DNA of 29,948 nucleotides from Bacillota bacterium (lineage in GTDB: Bacteria > Bacillota > Bacilli > Paenibacillales > Paenibacillaceae), in contig JAEWPC010000006.1 in NCBI GenBank assembly GCA_023460795.1, forward strand, positions 1 through 29,948. The letters run 5' to 3'. A model generated the notes under the pieces. The model was not told the origin of the DNA and did no database searches. It saw nothing but the letters and a program-made list of their open reading frames with translations. The position numbers and the translations under genes were made by a program. Shown piece by piece: positions 23,583 through 29,948 of the stretch. The stretch's first letter is position 1. Each line of letters opens with the position of its first letter.

Positions 23583-24047
23583 ATGTTCGAGATCATAAGA
23601 ATGAAAGACGCGGACGCCGCCGAGGAAGTATGGTCGCTTCAACACGCAGCCTATCGGGTGGAAGCAGCGCTGATCGGCGTAGCGGATCTGCCTCCGCTTC
23701 ATGATACGGTGGAGAGTCTTCGGCAAAGCCGGGAGACGTTCTGCGGCTTCCGGGGACCTGAGGGAGATTTGATGGGCGTGATCGCTTATGAACAAGAGCA
23801 AGAAGGTCGGTGCACCATCTGCAGGGTGATGGTGAACCCGGATTGTTTTCGCCAAGGGGTCGGTCTTAGGCTGCTATCCCATCTGCTCGATGCTTACCCA
23901 AGCACCCATTGGTCGGTAACGGCAGAAGTTCGCAACCTGCCGGCGTTGGCGCTATACGAGAAGGCCGGATTCACGAGACAAGGAACGTTCCAACCGGCGC
24001 CGGGCATCACACTCGTACGACTCGAACGCGGCCCGTCTCCGTCTTAA
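23583..24047 (+). CDS. GNAT family N-acetyltransferase
   Basis: A 154-residue cytoplasmic acetyl-CoA-dependent acyltransferase. The motif A region is VNPDCFRQGVGLRLLSHLL (~84-102), including the acetyl-CoA pyrophosphate loop RQGVGL. Motif B contains NLPALALYEKAGF (118-130). The substrate is not deducible. The start at 23583 follows GGGAGGG at 8 nt; the in-frame upstream codon at 23550 lies inside the stem-loop arm. It is 69 nt after gatB and may be co-transcribed with it. Confidence 0.88.
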   Translation: MFEIIRMKDADAAEEVWSLQHAAYRVEAALIGVADLPPLHDTVESLRQSRETFCGFRGPEGDLMGVIAYEQEQEGRCTICRVMVNPDCFRQGVGLRLLSHLLDAYPSTHWSVTAEVRNLPALALYEKAGFTRQGTFQPAPGITLVRLERGPSPS

Positions 24048-24074
24048 GGCTTGGGATTGCCTAGGCGAGAGCCC

Positions 24075-24094
24075 GTTGTTGTCCGGAAAACAAC
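24075..24094. promoter_or_regulatory. Near-perfect 20-bp palindrome in MgtC promoter
   Basis: GTTGTTGTCCGGAAAACAAC is symmetric at 18 of 20 positions (9 of 10 base pairs). It covers the -35 hexamer and much of the spacer, so a protein bound here would block or alter RNA polymerase. It has no T tail, so it is not a terminator of the upstream gene. Confidence 0.5.
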
Positions 24095-24105
24095 CATGCT
24101 ACAAT
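24076..24105 (+). promoter_or_regulatory. SigA promoter for MgtC-family gene
   Basis: TTGTTG (24076-24081), an 18-bp spacer and TACAAT (24100-24105), 21 nt before the first ATG. Confidence 0.65.
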
Positions 24106-24126
24106 GAATAAAATTGGGCGAGGAAG

Positions 24127-24837
24127 ATGACCGAAATGAACGATCCATGGATTATCGGCGACGAGCATCTAGCGCTGCGTCTGCTATTATCGGTGCTGCT
24201 AGGCGGCCTGGTCGGTTTCGAGCGGGAACGCAAAAATTCCGCCGCGGGTTTGCGAACGCATATCCTCGTGTGCCTGGGCTCTTGCTTGATCATGGTGTTG
24301 TCGATGTACGGATTTGCCGCTTTCGCGGACGAACCGAACGTCAGGCTCGATCCGGCGAGGCTTGCGGCGCAAGTGATTACGGGCGTCGGCTTCCTAGGCG
24401 CCGGAACGATCCTGTTCACGGGCAAAGCGATCACCGGACTGACTACGGCAGCGTCCGTATGGGTCGTCATGGCGGTCGGGTTGGCGGTCGGAGCCGGATT
24501 CTATATGCCCGCCGTCACGACGGCCCTGCTCGTGCTCCTCATTCTGTGGGGATTGAATATCGTAGAGAAAAGGTTCGTAAAGCATAGACGCGAATACGCG
24601 ATCACGATAACGGCCGATGCGAAGGCGCAGCTCGTGGAAAGCGTACAGCAATTGCTTGCGGACAAAGGCGCCAAGCTGACCCAAGTCCGCTTCGGGGAAG
24701 CCATAAGGACTGCGGCCGACGACGCGAAGGTGCAGCATGTTCATCTGAATATTATGCTTCCCTCACGCGAACAGCTCATGACGGTAGCGGACCAATTCAG
24801 GCGAATCGAAGGCGTCACGTCGGTAACCGCGGAGTAA
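24127..24837 (+). CDS. MgtC/SapB family membrane protein
   Basis: A 236-residue protein. The N-terminal MgtC domain has four or five membrane helices and the family signatures LLGGLVGFERERKNSAAGLRTH and ITGVGFLGAGTILF, followed by GLTTAASVWV. A cytoplasmic ACT-like domain (~155-236, starting REYAITITADAK) is the usual C-terminus of the longer MgtC proteins. MgtC proteins help survival under low magnesium or acid stress and modulate ATP synthase in some species; they are not established transporters. The ATG at 24136 is an alternative start with better spacing to GAGGAAG. The promoter carries a palindrome that could bind a repressor. Confidence 0.93.
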   Translation: MTEMNDPWIIGDEHLALRLLLSVLLGGLVGFERERKNSAAGLRTHILVCLGSCLIMVLSMYGFAAFADEPNVRLDPARLAAQVITGVGFLGAGTILFTGKAITGLTTAASVWVVMAVGLAVGAGFYMPAVTTALLVLLILWGLNIVEKRFVKHRREYAITITADAKAQLVESVQQLLADKGAKLTQVRFGEAIRTAADDAKVQHVHLNIMLPSREQLMTVADQFRRIEGVTSVTAE

Positions 24838-24862
24838 TCGCGAAAGGTCGGAGGAACCCGTG

Positions 24863-25549
24863 ATGAATGATACCGATCCATGGCAACGAGACAGCGGCCA
24901 TCGGACGCCCCAAGGTTATCCGCCTTACTATGGACGTCCCCCGCATCGCAAAAGCAAATGGCTCGCCGGACTGCTGTCGTTTCTGATTCCGGGCGTCGGG
25001 CATATGTACGTAGGGAAAATGCTCAAGGCGATCTTCATCATGCTGATGATCGCGGGCGTCATTACCGGAATCGTGCAGGTCGCGATGAGTGGGGGGAGCG
25101 CGCTCAGCATCGTGCTTTTAAGCCTGCTGCTGCCGATCATCTACTTTTACAGTTTGTTCGATGCCATCCAGAGCGCCGACAACGTCAATGCGAAGTTAGC
25201 CGCTGCGAAGTGGCACGGCAACGCGGGTTATCCGAACGGCTATTCTCAACCGATGCCGCCTCAGCAACCTGTCCAACCGCATCCCTATTCAATGTCGCCG
25301 CAGCCTCAACAACTCTCGCAGCCCCCTTTTCCCGAGCTCAAAGGGTTTCCGCTCAAGAGGCTGGCGCTGGTGGCGATCGTCATCTTATTGGTTATTTTTC
25401 TCGCGCAGGAGACTTGGTCGGATTGGAAAATCGAATCTACGTTATCGATTATAGGGGCAGTCCTATTGATAGGAGCAGGTGTCGTCATGTGGGCTTGGGA
25501 GCTGCGCGGTCCTCATGGGCCTGACGGTCCGAACGGTCCTGAGCGATAG
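24863..25549 (+). CDS. TM2-like membrane protein with Gly-Pro tail
   Basis: A 228-residue protein of unknown function. Residues 1-30 are a Pro/Tyr/Arg-rich cytoplasmic stretch. A TM2-like hairpin (KWLAGLLSFLIPGVGHMYVG and two further hydrophobic segments) reaches ~residue 105. A Pro/Gln-rich linker (~120-160) leads to two more helices (LALVAIVILLVIFL and SIIGAVLLIGAGVVMW). The protein ends in RGPHGPDGPNGPER, four Gly-Pro-x-like triplets. ATG 24863 follows GGAGG at 8 nt; a GTG three bases earlier is the alternative. It lies 25 nt after the MgtC gene and is probably co-transcribed with it. Confidence 0.72.
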   Translation: MNDTDPWQRDSGHRTPQGYPPYYGRPPHRKSKWLAGLLSFLIPGVGHMYVGKMLKAIFIMLMIAGVITGIVQVAMSGGSALSIVLLSLLLPIIYFYSLFDAIQSADNVNAKLAAAKWHGNAGYPNGYSQPMPPQQPVQPHPYSMSPQPQQLSQPPFPELKGFPLKRLALVAIVILLVIFLAQETWSDWKIESTLSIIGAVLLIGAGVVMWAWELRGPHGPDGPNGPER

Positions 25550-25569
25550 CCTCTCGGTTGCTTCTTCCA

Positions 25570-25599
25570 TTGACAAGTTTCGAACCTCGCACGTACAAT
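25570..25599 (+). promoter_or_regulatory. SigA promoter for perR
   Basis: A consensus TTGACA (25570-25575), an 18-bp spacer and TACAAT (25594-25599), 34 nt before the perR start. I do not see a clear Per box (TTATAATnATTATAA) here. Confidence 0.8.
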
Positions 25600-25633
25600 G
25601 GGGCTATAACTGACATGAAAGGCTGTGAAGAGC

Positions 25634-26065
25634 ATGGACTCCAGGGTCGAGCATGCCGTGGACCAGCTCAAATCCGGAGGAGTCCGGATGACGCCGCAAC
25701 GGTATGCGATACTGCAATATTTAATGGAATCTCACGACCACCCGACGGCAGACGAAATCTATCGGGCGTTGTCTCCGCAATACCCGAGCCTGAGCGTGGC
25801 GACCGTGTACAATAATCTGAAGGTGTTCATCGACGCCGGTCTCGTGCGGGAGCTGACTTACGGGGACGACTCCAGCCGATTCGACGCCGATCTCTCCGAC
25901 CATTACCACGCAATCTGTACCAAATGCGGTACGATGGTCGATTTCGAGCATCCGCCGATCAAAGACGTGGAAGAAGCCGCGGCGGCATCGACGGGCTTCA
26001 GCGTATACGGCCACCGAATGGAAGTGTACGGACTATGTCCGACCTGCAAGACGATGCATGCATAA
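25634..26065 (+). CDS. perR: Peroxide-responsive repressor PerR (Fur family)
   Basis: A 143-residue metalloregulator. The winged helix at ~1-80 has TPQRYAIL and LSVATVYNNLKVF as the recognition region. The regulatory Fe/Mn site His36, Asp84, His90, His92 and Asp103 matches B. subtilis PerR His37, Asp85, His91, His93 and Asp104 with a shift of one. The structural zinc cysteines 95, 98, 135 and 138 are all present. The RFDADLSDHYHAIC stretch is PerR-like rather than Fur- or Zur-like. Oxidation of the iron-site histidines by peroxide would relieve repression of oxidative-stress genes. ATG 25634 is favoured over GTG 25625 by spacing to AAAGG. The gene order with ygzB and ygxA supports the assignment. 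Confidence 0.96.
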   Translation: MDSRVEHAVDQLKSGGVRMTPQRYAILQYLMESHDHPTADEIYRALSPQYPSLSVATVYNNLKVFIDAGLVRELTYGDDSSRFDADLSDHYHAICTKCGTMVDFEHPPIKDVEEAAAASTGFSVYGHRMEVYGLCPTCKTMHA

Positions 26066-26079
26066 CGGCATGAATAGCA

Positions 26080-26118
26080 AAGCGCGCAAGGACTTGAAGT
26101 CTAAGCGCGCTTTTTTAT
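26080..26118 (+). terminator. Intrinsic terminator of perR
   Basis: AAGCGCGC pairs with GCGCGCTT; an inner GACTT/AAGTC stem extends the hairpin. TTTTTTATTT follows, 14 nt after the stop. Confidence 0.88.
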
Positions 26119-26193
26119 TTCGTGCGGATCAGCAACTTTGGCGCAAGCAGCATCGTTTTGTTATCGTAACCTTTCAACTCAGATGGGGAGTGA

Positions 26194-27945
26194 ATGATAT
26201 TGGATCAACCGATGATAACGGGGCGACGCCGCGGACGCGGACGATTCGCGCCATTGCTTCTATATAGTGTCGTTGTTCTGCTTGCCGCCGTCGCCGTCGT
26301 GTGGTGGTTCGGTCTGCGCGATACGTCGTCGCATGAACGGATCGTACCGGATTATATGTCGAAGCGGCATCCGATCATGCTGCGCGGCGAATGGACAAGA
26401 AGCCATGCGCTCGGCGACGGCGACGGGATGCGCATTCCGTTGTCGGTCGCGCAGCAACTGCTGGGCGATGGGCTGCGTTACGAGAAGGCAAGCGAATCCG
26501 TCATTCTGACTACGATGCACGACGTGCTTCATTTTCGGACGGGAGAGCTCGATGGCACGCTTAACAACAAGCCTTTCTCGCTCGCTTTCGCGGCAGATAA
26601 GTCGGGCGACGAGCTGTATTTGCCGCTTGCTCCGTTGACAGAGCTGTTCGGATTGCAAGCCAATACGGACGGCGGCAGCGGGATCGTGACGATCGATGAG
26701 CCGGGGGACGAGTTCGGAACCGCCGAAGTGCCGCTAACCTCCAAGAAGGGGATCAAGCTGCGAACGGGGCCCAGCCACAAGCTAGCGATCGTAGAAGATT
26801 TGCCTGCGGGAACGAAGATACGCATCTGGTCCGAGCAAGACGGTTGGTATGCCGTACAATCGGCTTCCGGTCATTTGGGTTACGTGAAGGCTAGCTCCGT
26901 GAACCTAACCGGGGAGCAGAAGATCGCGGAGAAGACGGACGGCGAAGAGCCATTCGTTGCTTGGAAAAGCGAAGGACGCAAGATCAATATGACTTGGGAA
27001 GCGGTGTACTCCGCGAATCCGGACACGAGCAAGATCGGCGAGCTGCAAGGCGTTAACGTCGTAAGTCCGTCTTGGTTCGAGCTGTTGAACGGCAAAGGTG
27101 AAATCCGCAGCAAAGCGGACGCAAGCTATACGGCGTGGGCGAGGTCGAAGGGCATCCAAGTGTGGGGGTTGTTCAGCAACGGCTTCGAGCCGGATCGTAC
27201 CCACGAAGCGCTCTCTTCCTACGAGACGCGGCTTGCGATGATCGAGCAGCTGATCGCCTATGCGGAATCGTTCAAGCTGCAGGGCATCAATATCGATTTC
27301 GAGAACGTGTATACGAAGGATAAGGACAACCTGGTTCAATTCGTACGCGAGATGACGCCGTTGCTGCATGAACACGGCCTTGTCGTGTCGATCGACGTTA
27401 CTCCCAAGTCTTCAAGCGAAATGTGGTCGGCCTTCCTCGATCGCGCGCGTCTGGGCGAAGCGATCGATTATATGATGGTCATGAGCTATGACGAGCATTG
27501 GGCGAGCAGCCCGGAATCGGGCTCCGTATCTTCGTTGCCATGGGCGGAAAATACGATCGCGCGAATTCTGAAGGAGGACGGGGTGCCGTCTAGCAAGCTG
27601 ATCATGGGGATTCCGTATTACGCCCGATTATGGACGGAAGAGCCGAACGGCAAAGGCGGCCTTAAGGTAAGCTCGAAGGCTTTGGGGATGAGCGCGGTTC
27701 AGCAAATCATCAAGGACAAAAAGCTGAAGCCTCAGTTCTCCGAGGAAACGGGGCAGCACTACGCCGAGTATAAGGAGGGCAATAAGCTCATGCGAATATG
27801 GATCGAGGATGCGACGTCGATCAAAGCGCGAGCCGAAATCGCCCGGAAGTACGACTTAGCTGGCGTGGCAACATGGCGGCGCGGCTTCGAGACGCAAGAT
27901 ATTTGGGGCGTGCTGGACGAGGCGTTGCAAGGAAATTCTCAATAG
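26194..27945 (+). CDS. Membrane-anchored SH3-GH18 glycoside hydrolase
   Basis: A 583-residue protein with a basic N-terminus and one membrane helix (~20-40); the rest is outside. Residues ~55-168 resemble the copper-amine-oxidase N-like wall-associated domain common in Paenibacillaceae (IPLSVAQQLLG, LYLPLAPLTELFG). A bacterial SH3 domain spans ~186-238 (KLRTGPSHKLAIVEDLPAGT to HLGYVKASSV). The GH18 domain is ~260-578, with the catalytic strand LQGINIDFE (Glu370, Asp368) and the late YDLAGVATWRRG. This family includes spore-cortex and wall N-acetylglucosaminidases such as SleL/YaaH-type enzymes and YvbX. A role in peptidoglycan turnover is inferred. A TTG at 26200 is better spaced to GGGGAG than the ATG at 26194. 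It is inserted between perR and ygzB. Confidence 0.9.
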   Translation: MILDQPMITGRRRGRGRFAPLLLYSVVVLLAAVAVVWWFGLRDTSSHERIVPDYMSKRHPIMLRGEWTRSHALGDGDGMRIPLSVAQQLLGDGLRYEKASESVILTTMHDVLHFRTGELDGTLNNKPFSLAFAADKSGDELYLPLAPLTELFGLQANTDGGSGIVTIDEPGDEFGTAEVPLTSKKGIKLRTGPSHKLAIVEDLPAGTKIRIWSEQDGWYAVQSASGHLGYVKASSVNLTGEQKIAEKTDGEEPFVAWKSEGRKINMTWEAVYSANPDTSKIGELQGVNVVSPSWFELLNGKGEIRSKADASYTAWARSKGIQVWGLFSNGFEPDRTHEALSSYETRLAMIEQLIAYAESFKLQGINIDFENVYTKDKDNLVQFVREMTPLLHEHGLVVSIDVTPKSSSEMWSAFLDRARLGEAIDYMMVMSYDEHWASSPESGSVSSLPWAENTIARILKEDGVPSSKLIMGIPYYARLWTEEPNGKGGLKVSSKALGMSAVQQIIKDKKLKPQFSEETGQHYAEYKEGNKLMRIWIEDATSIKARAEIARKYDLAGVATWRRGFETQDIWGVLDEALQGNSQ

Positions 27946-27952
27946 ATAACAG

Positions 27953-27999
27953 AAAACCTCCGCTTACGGCTTTAATGGCAGCCGTCGGCGGAGGTTTTT
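27953..27999 (+). terminator. Intrinsic terminator of GH18 gene
   Basis: AAAACCTCCGC pairs with GCGGAGGTTTT and an inner ACGGC/GCCGT stem. The A/T-flanked design works in both directions, so it may also serve the converging ygzB gene on -. Confidence 0.88.
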
Positions 28000-28013
28000 A
28001 TGTCTTCTGCGGG

Positions 28014-28400
28014 TTAAGTGGTAGTCGTCGTAGTAACCGGGGATGCAGTGGATTCGGAAGCCTCATCATGGTCTTCTTGGGCGTATGCGGGGTCCCAGGT
28101 GAGGATCGTATGGCAATACATGCAGCGATCCGTCTTGCCTAACATCTTCGTCTTCTTGCCGCATTCCGGGCAATCAAGGACCGGAGCGCTAGTGGACAGC
28201 ATACCTACGTAGAAGTAAATGCCCATGCTTGCGAAGCAGCTGATCATGCCGAGCACCATGAATACGGCGGCAATTATTTTACCGACACTGCCGAACAGCA
28301 GAATGCCGCTAGTACCGAATACCATAATACCCATGCCGAGCAGCACGAGGAGCAACCCCCAAGTACGCATCGTCGATATTTTGCTTGCTTTCCATTTCAT
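28014..28400 (-). CDS. ygzB: YgzB-like (UPF0295) membrane protein with zinc ribbon
   Basis: A 128-residue protein with two membrane helices (~13-37 and 41-66), then a cytoplasmic zinc ribbon of Cys77, Cys80, Cys93 and Cys96 (CPECG, CMYC). The layout, the conserved GMLST junction and the ribbon match B. subtilis YgzB, which also lies next to perR. Function is unknown. The C-terminus is longer than in B. subtilis and ends in a run of six Thr. GGGAG precedes the ATG at 9 nt. It is encoded opposite to perR and ygxA, which is a rearrangement relative to the B. subtilis order as I recall it. Confidence 0.9.
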   Translation of the reverse strand: MKWKASKISTMRTWGLLLVLLGMGIMVFGTSGILLFGSVGKIIAAVFMVLGMISCFASMGIYFYVGMLSTSAPVLDCPECGKKTKMLGKTDRCMYCHTILTWDPAYAQEDHDEASESTASPVTTTTTT

Positions 28401-28598
28401 GTTGGATAACTCCCATCCGTGTAGGCCGTTCTCAGTAATCTGCTAGCGCTACGACCCAGAGTTTACGTCCGCAGCAGGAAACCGCGGGGGCTTTGTAGAA
28501 CTACACCATACCTGAAATATCATTATAGCGTACATTGGGCGGACAGGCGAGCGTTAGGCATCGGATCTGTCCGAATCACTTTGGGAGGCGTGGCGAAG

Positions 28599-29486
28599 AT
28601 GGTCCGGTCGGACAAAAAGGGACTATTGTATACGGAGTGGTTCGGAGGCGAGAAGGGATTGATCGGGCTGTTGCTCGTCACGAATCCTTACTCGTATCAG
28701 CCGATGATCAACGGAATGGACCGTATTGCGTTATTGATCATGAACGAATTCGATCCAGGCAAGGAGATCGAACATATCCTTCTGGACGGAGATCGAGTTC
28801 AGGTAAGGCGGATCACGCCCATGAAGTTCGAGGGCCTTCTGCTCAGCAGGGACAATCACAATGCGGTTCAAATGCTCGCGCAAGGCGAGATTCTCCTCGA
28901 TGGCGACGGATATTTGTCCGATTTGCGCGGGAGATTAATCGAGTGGTCGCCTTTGCTCCGAGACCAGAAGCTGTTGTGCGAGTTCTCGAAGTTCGCGCGA
29001 TCTTATTTGCAGGCCAAACAAGACATTAAGGACGGTCAAGTGCTCGACGCTTATGCCAACATCCTGGCTTCGCTTCATTATTGGGCTCATATCGCTTTGA
29101 TCGAAGAAGGCTTGCATCCGGAGTTGACCGTATGGGAGCAATTGCGGCGCGTCAATCCCGGCGTCTATAAGCTGTTCGAGGAATTGACGACAAGCCAGGA
29201 GACGCTAGAGCAACGGGTGCAGCTTGTGTTGCTAGCATGCGAGTTCTCCGTGTTAACCAAGATGGAGTCTTGCTGCGCGCTGCTCATTCGCATCATCGCT
29301 TCCCGCCAGGAGCCATGGGCTCCGGCAGAGCTGCTGCAGCATCCGGACCTGGCCGAGCTGTCGATCGATATCTCCTTATTGTTGCAGAAGCTTACGATGC
29401 GCGGGTGTATACTGGAGATCGCAAGACCGCTTCGTACTCGCGGGACGGGCTTGCTGGAGCTATGCTATAAGGTGCCCGACCGTTAA
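28599..29486 (+). CDS. ygxA: YgxA-like nucleotidyltransferase-like protein
   Basis: A 295-residue cytoplasmic protein of the YgxA family. An N-terminal nucleotidyltransferase-like domain (~1-115) is followed by a helical domain with the diagnostic segments YANILASLHYWAHIALIEEG, HPELTVWEQLRRVNPGVYKL and AELLQHPDLAE. The N-terminal half lacks an obvious GS-x-DxD catalytic pair, so activity is doubtful. The ATG at 28599 follows GGGAGG at 10 nt; a TTG at 28581 is rejected because it lies upstream of or within that site. It is directly upstream of the rRNA operon, as in B. subtilis. There is no clear terminator between the stop and the rRNA promoters. Confidence 0.9.
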   Translation: MVRSDKKGLLYTEWFGGEKGLIGLLLVTNPYSYQPMINGMDRIALLIMNEFDPGKEIEHILLDGDRVQVRRITPMKFEGLLLSRDNHNAVQMLAQGEILLDGDGYLSDLRGRLIEWSPLLRDQKLLCEFSKFARSYLQAKQDIKDGQVLDAYANILASLHYWAHIALIEEGLHPELTVWEQLRRVNPGVYKLFEELTTSQETLEQRVQLVLLACEFSVLTKMESCCALLIRIIASRQEPWAPAELLQHPDLAELSIDISLLLQKLTMRGCILEIARPLRTRGTGLLELCYKVPDR

Positions 29487-29518
29487 AAAATTCATCGTCG
29501 AAAATGTCGAATTAAGCG

Positions 29519-29548
29519 TTGACTTCGGATGTCGATCTGTGATAAATT
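29519..29548 (+). promoter_or_regulatory. rRNA promoter P1
   Basis: TTGACT (29519-29524), an 18-bp spacer and TAAATT (29543-29548). The spacer and downstream region (TCGGAT, CTGTGATA, CGCCGCT) are repeated in P2, 118 nt further on. Confidence 0.75.
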
Positions 29549-29636
29549 AATTCTCGCCGCTGAAAACGGGTAACGAAAGAAACGCGTTGCGGACACGGCC
29601 CAATAGCCGGCGAGCGGTAAAGTTAAAAATTACCTC

Positions 29637-29666
29637 TTGCAATCGGATAGGCAGCTGTGATATATT
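29637..29666 (+). promoter_or_regulatory. rRNA promoter P2
   Basis: TTGCAA (29637-29642), an 18-bp spacer and TATATT (29661-29666), with the same flanking words as P1. Tandem promoters are normal for Bacillota rrn operons. Confidence 0.8.
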
Positions 29667-29825
29667 ATAAAAGTCGCCGCTAACACGGTGGCCACGAAAA
29701 TGCAACACAGCTTGTTCTTTGAAAACTGAACATCGAGCGTAATTTACGGTAATAAATCGTTCACTTCGGTGAACAAACCAGCTTTAACAGATTGAGCCGA
29801 AAGGCTCTTCGATAAAAGTCTTACT
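29667..29825 (+). promoter_or_regulatory. rrn leader with boxA-like antiterminator and processing hairpins
   Basis: The leader contains TGTTCTTTGAAAACT (29714-29728), the boxA-like word seen before Bacillota 16S genes. Two stable hairpins follow: GTTCAC-TTCG-GTGAAC (29759-29774) and GAGCC-GAAA-GGCTC (29794-29807). ATAAAAG/CTTTTAT pairs across the 16S 5' end (29812-29830). These fit NusB/S10 antitermination and RNase processing of pre-16S. Confidence 0.75.
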
Positions 29826-29948
29826 TTTATGGAGAGTTTGATCCTGGCTCAGGACGAACGCTGGCGGCGTGCCTAATACATGCAAGTCGAGCGGATCTTG
29901 ATTGCAGCTTGCTGCAATCTTGGTTAGCGGCGGACGGGTGAGTAACAC
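29826..29948 (+). rRNA. 16S ribosomal RNA, 5' end (truncated by window)
   Basis: Starts TTTATGGAGAGTTTGATCCT, the universal 16S 5' end, and continues through ACGAACGCTGGCGGCGTGCC and TAATACATGCAAGTCGAGCG into variable region V1, to GCGGCGGACGGGTGAGTAAC at the right edge. The exact 5' end (29826) is set by comparison with B. subtilis. The V1 stem (GATTGCAGCTTGCTGCAATC) is compatible with Paenibacillaceae but does not identify the genus on its own. Confidence 0.97.

Noticed and set aside
24127..25549. Possible mobile-element or horizontally acquired segment
   Set aside because: I saw no transposase, integrase, terminal inverted repeats or obvious composition break here or elsewhere in the window.
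1..29948. CRISPR arrays, tRNA genes and known riboswitches
   Set aside because: No regularly spaced repeats, no tRNA cloverleaf and no T-box or other riboswitch signature could be recognised by eye, including upstream of gatCAB.

Overview
The window comes from a high-GC, Gram-positive, spore-forming Bacillota chromosome, most likely Paenibacillaceae (Cohnella or Paenibacillus type). Four things support this. The Shine-Dalgarno sites are strong GGAGG types. There are SigA promoters and U-tailed terminators. A giant S-layer-anchored xylanase is present. The right end carries perR, ygzB, ygxA and then a 16S rRNA gene, the arrangement known from Bacillus subtilis with one extra gene inserted. No tRNA, CRISPR array, insertion sequence or prophage is visible.

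Left part (1-7.7 kb). The 3' end of a TPR-like gene and a small lysine-free, arginine-rich protein on + converge with a 1836-residue secreted enzyme on -. That enzyme runs CE4 deacetylase, four CBM22/CBM4_9-like modules, GH10 xylanase, CBM9, a linker domain and three SLH repeats. It is a cell-surface xylan-degrading protein with a palindrome-rich upstream region. A conserved hypothetical gene and a membrane-anchored cupredoxin follow on -.

Middle part (7.7-16.6 kb). A DedA membrane protein, a thioredoxin-like protein lacking the second active-site Cys, and two tandem MBL-fold hydrolases form one + operon. A strong promoter followed almost at once by an intrinsic terminator precedes a tightly coupled Tad/Flp-like locus: CpaB-like SAF protein, CpaE/TadZ-like protein without P-loop lysines, CpaF/TadA ATPase, TadB, TadC, two unusual 48-49-residue membrane peptides, and two pseudopilin-like proteins. 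I see no secretin or prepilin peptidase. This reduced locus is the best candidate for an under-described system.

Right part (16.6-29.9 kb). An M24 peptidase, a Uma2-family nuclease-like protein and an IDEAL-domain-like protein are followed by an EAL phosphodiesterase on -. Next come gatC-gatA-gatB (the Glu/Asp-tRNA amidotransferase), a GNAT acetyltransferase, an MgtC/SapB membrane protein, a two-part membrane protein with a Gly-Pro tail, and PerR. A membrane-anchored SH3-GH18 hydrolase, YgzB (-) and YgxA complete the coding part. An rRNA operon with two tandem promoters, a boxA-like leader and the first ~120 nt of 16S rRNA closes the window. Most transcription units have recognisable promoters or terminators, listed below.
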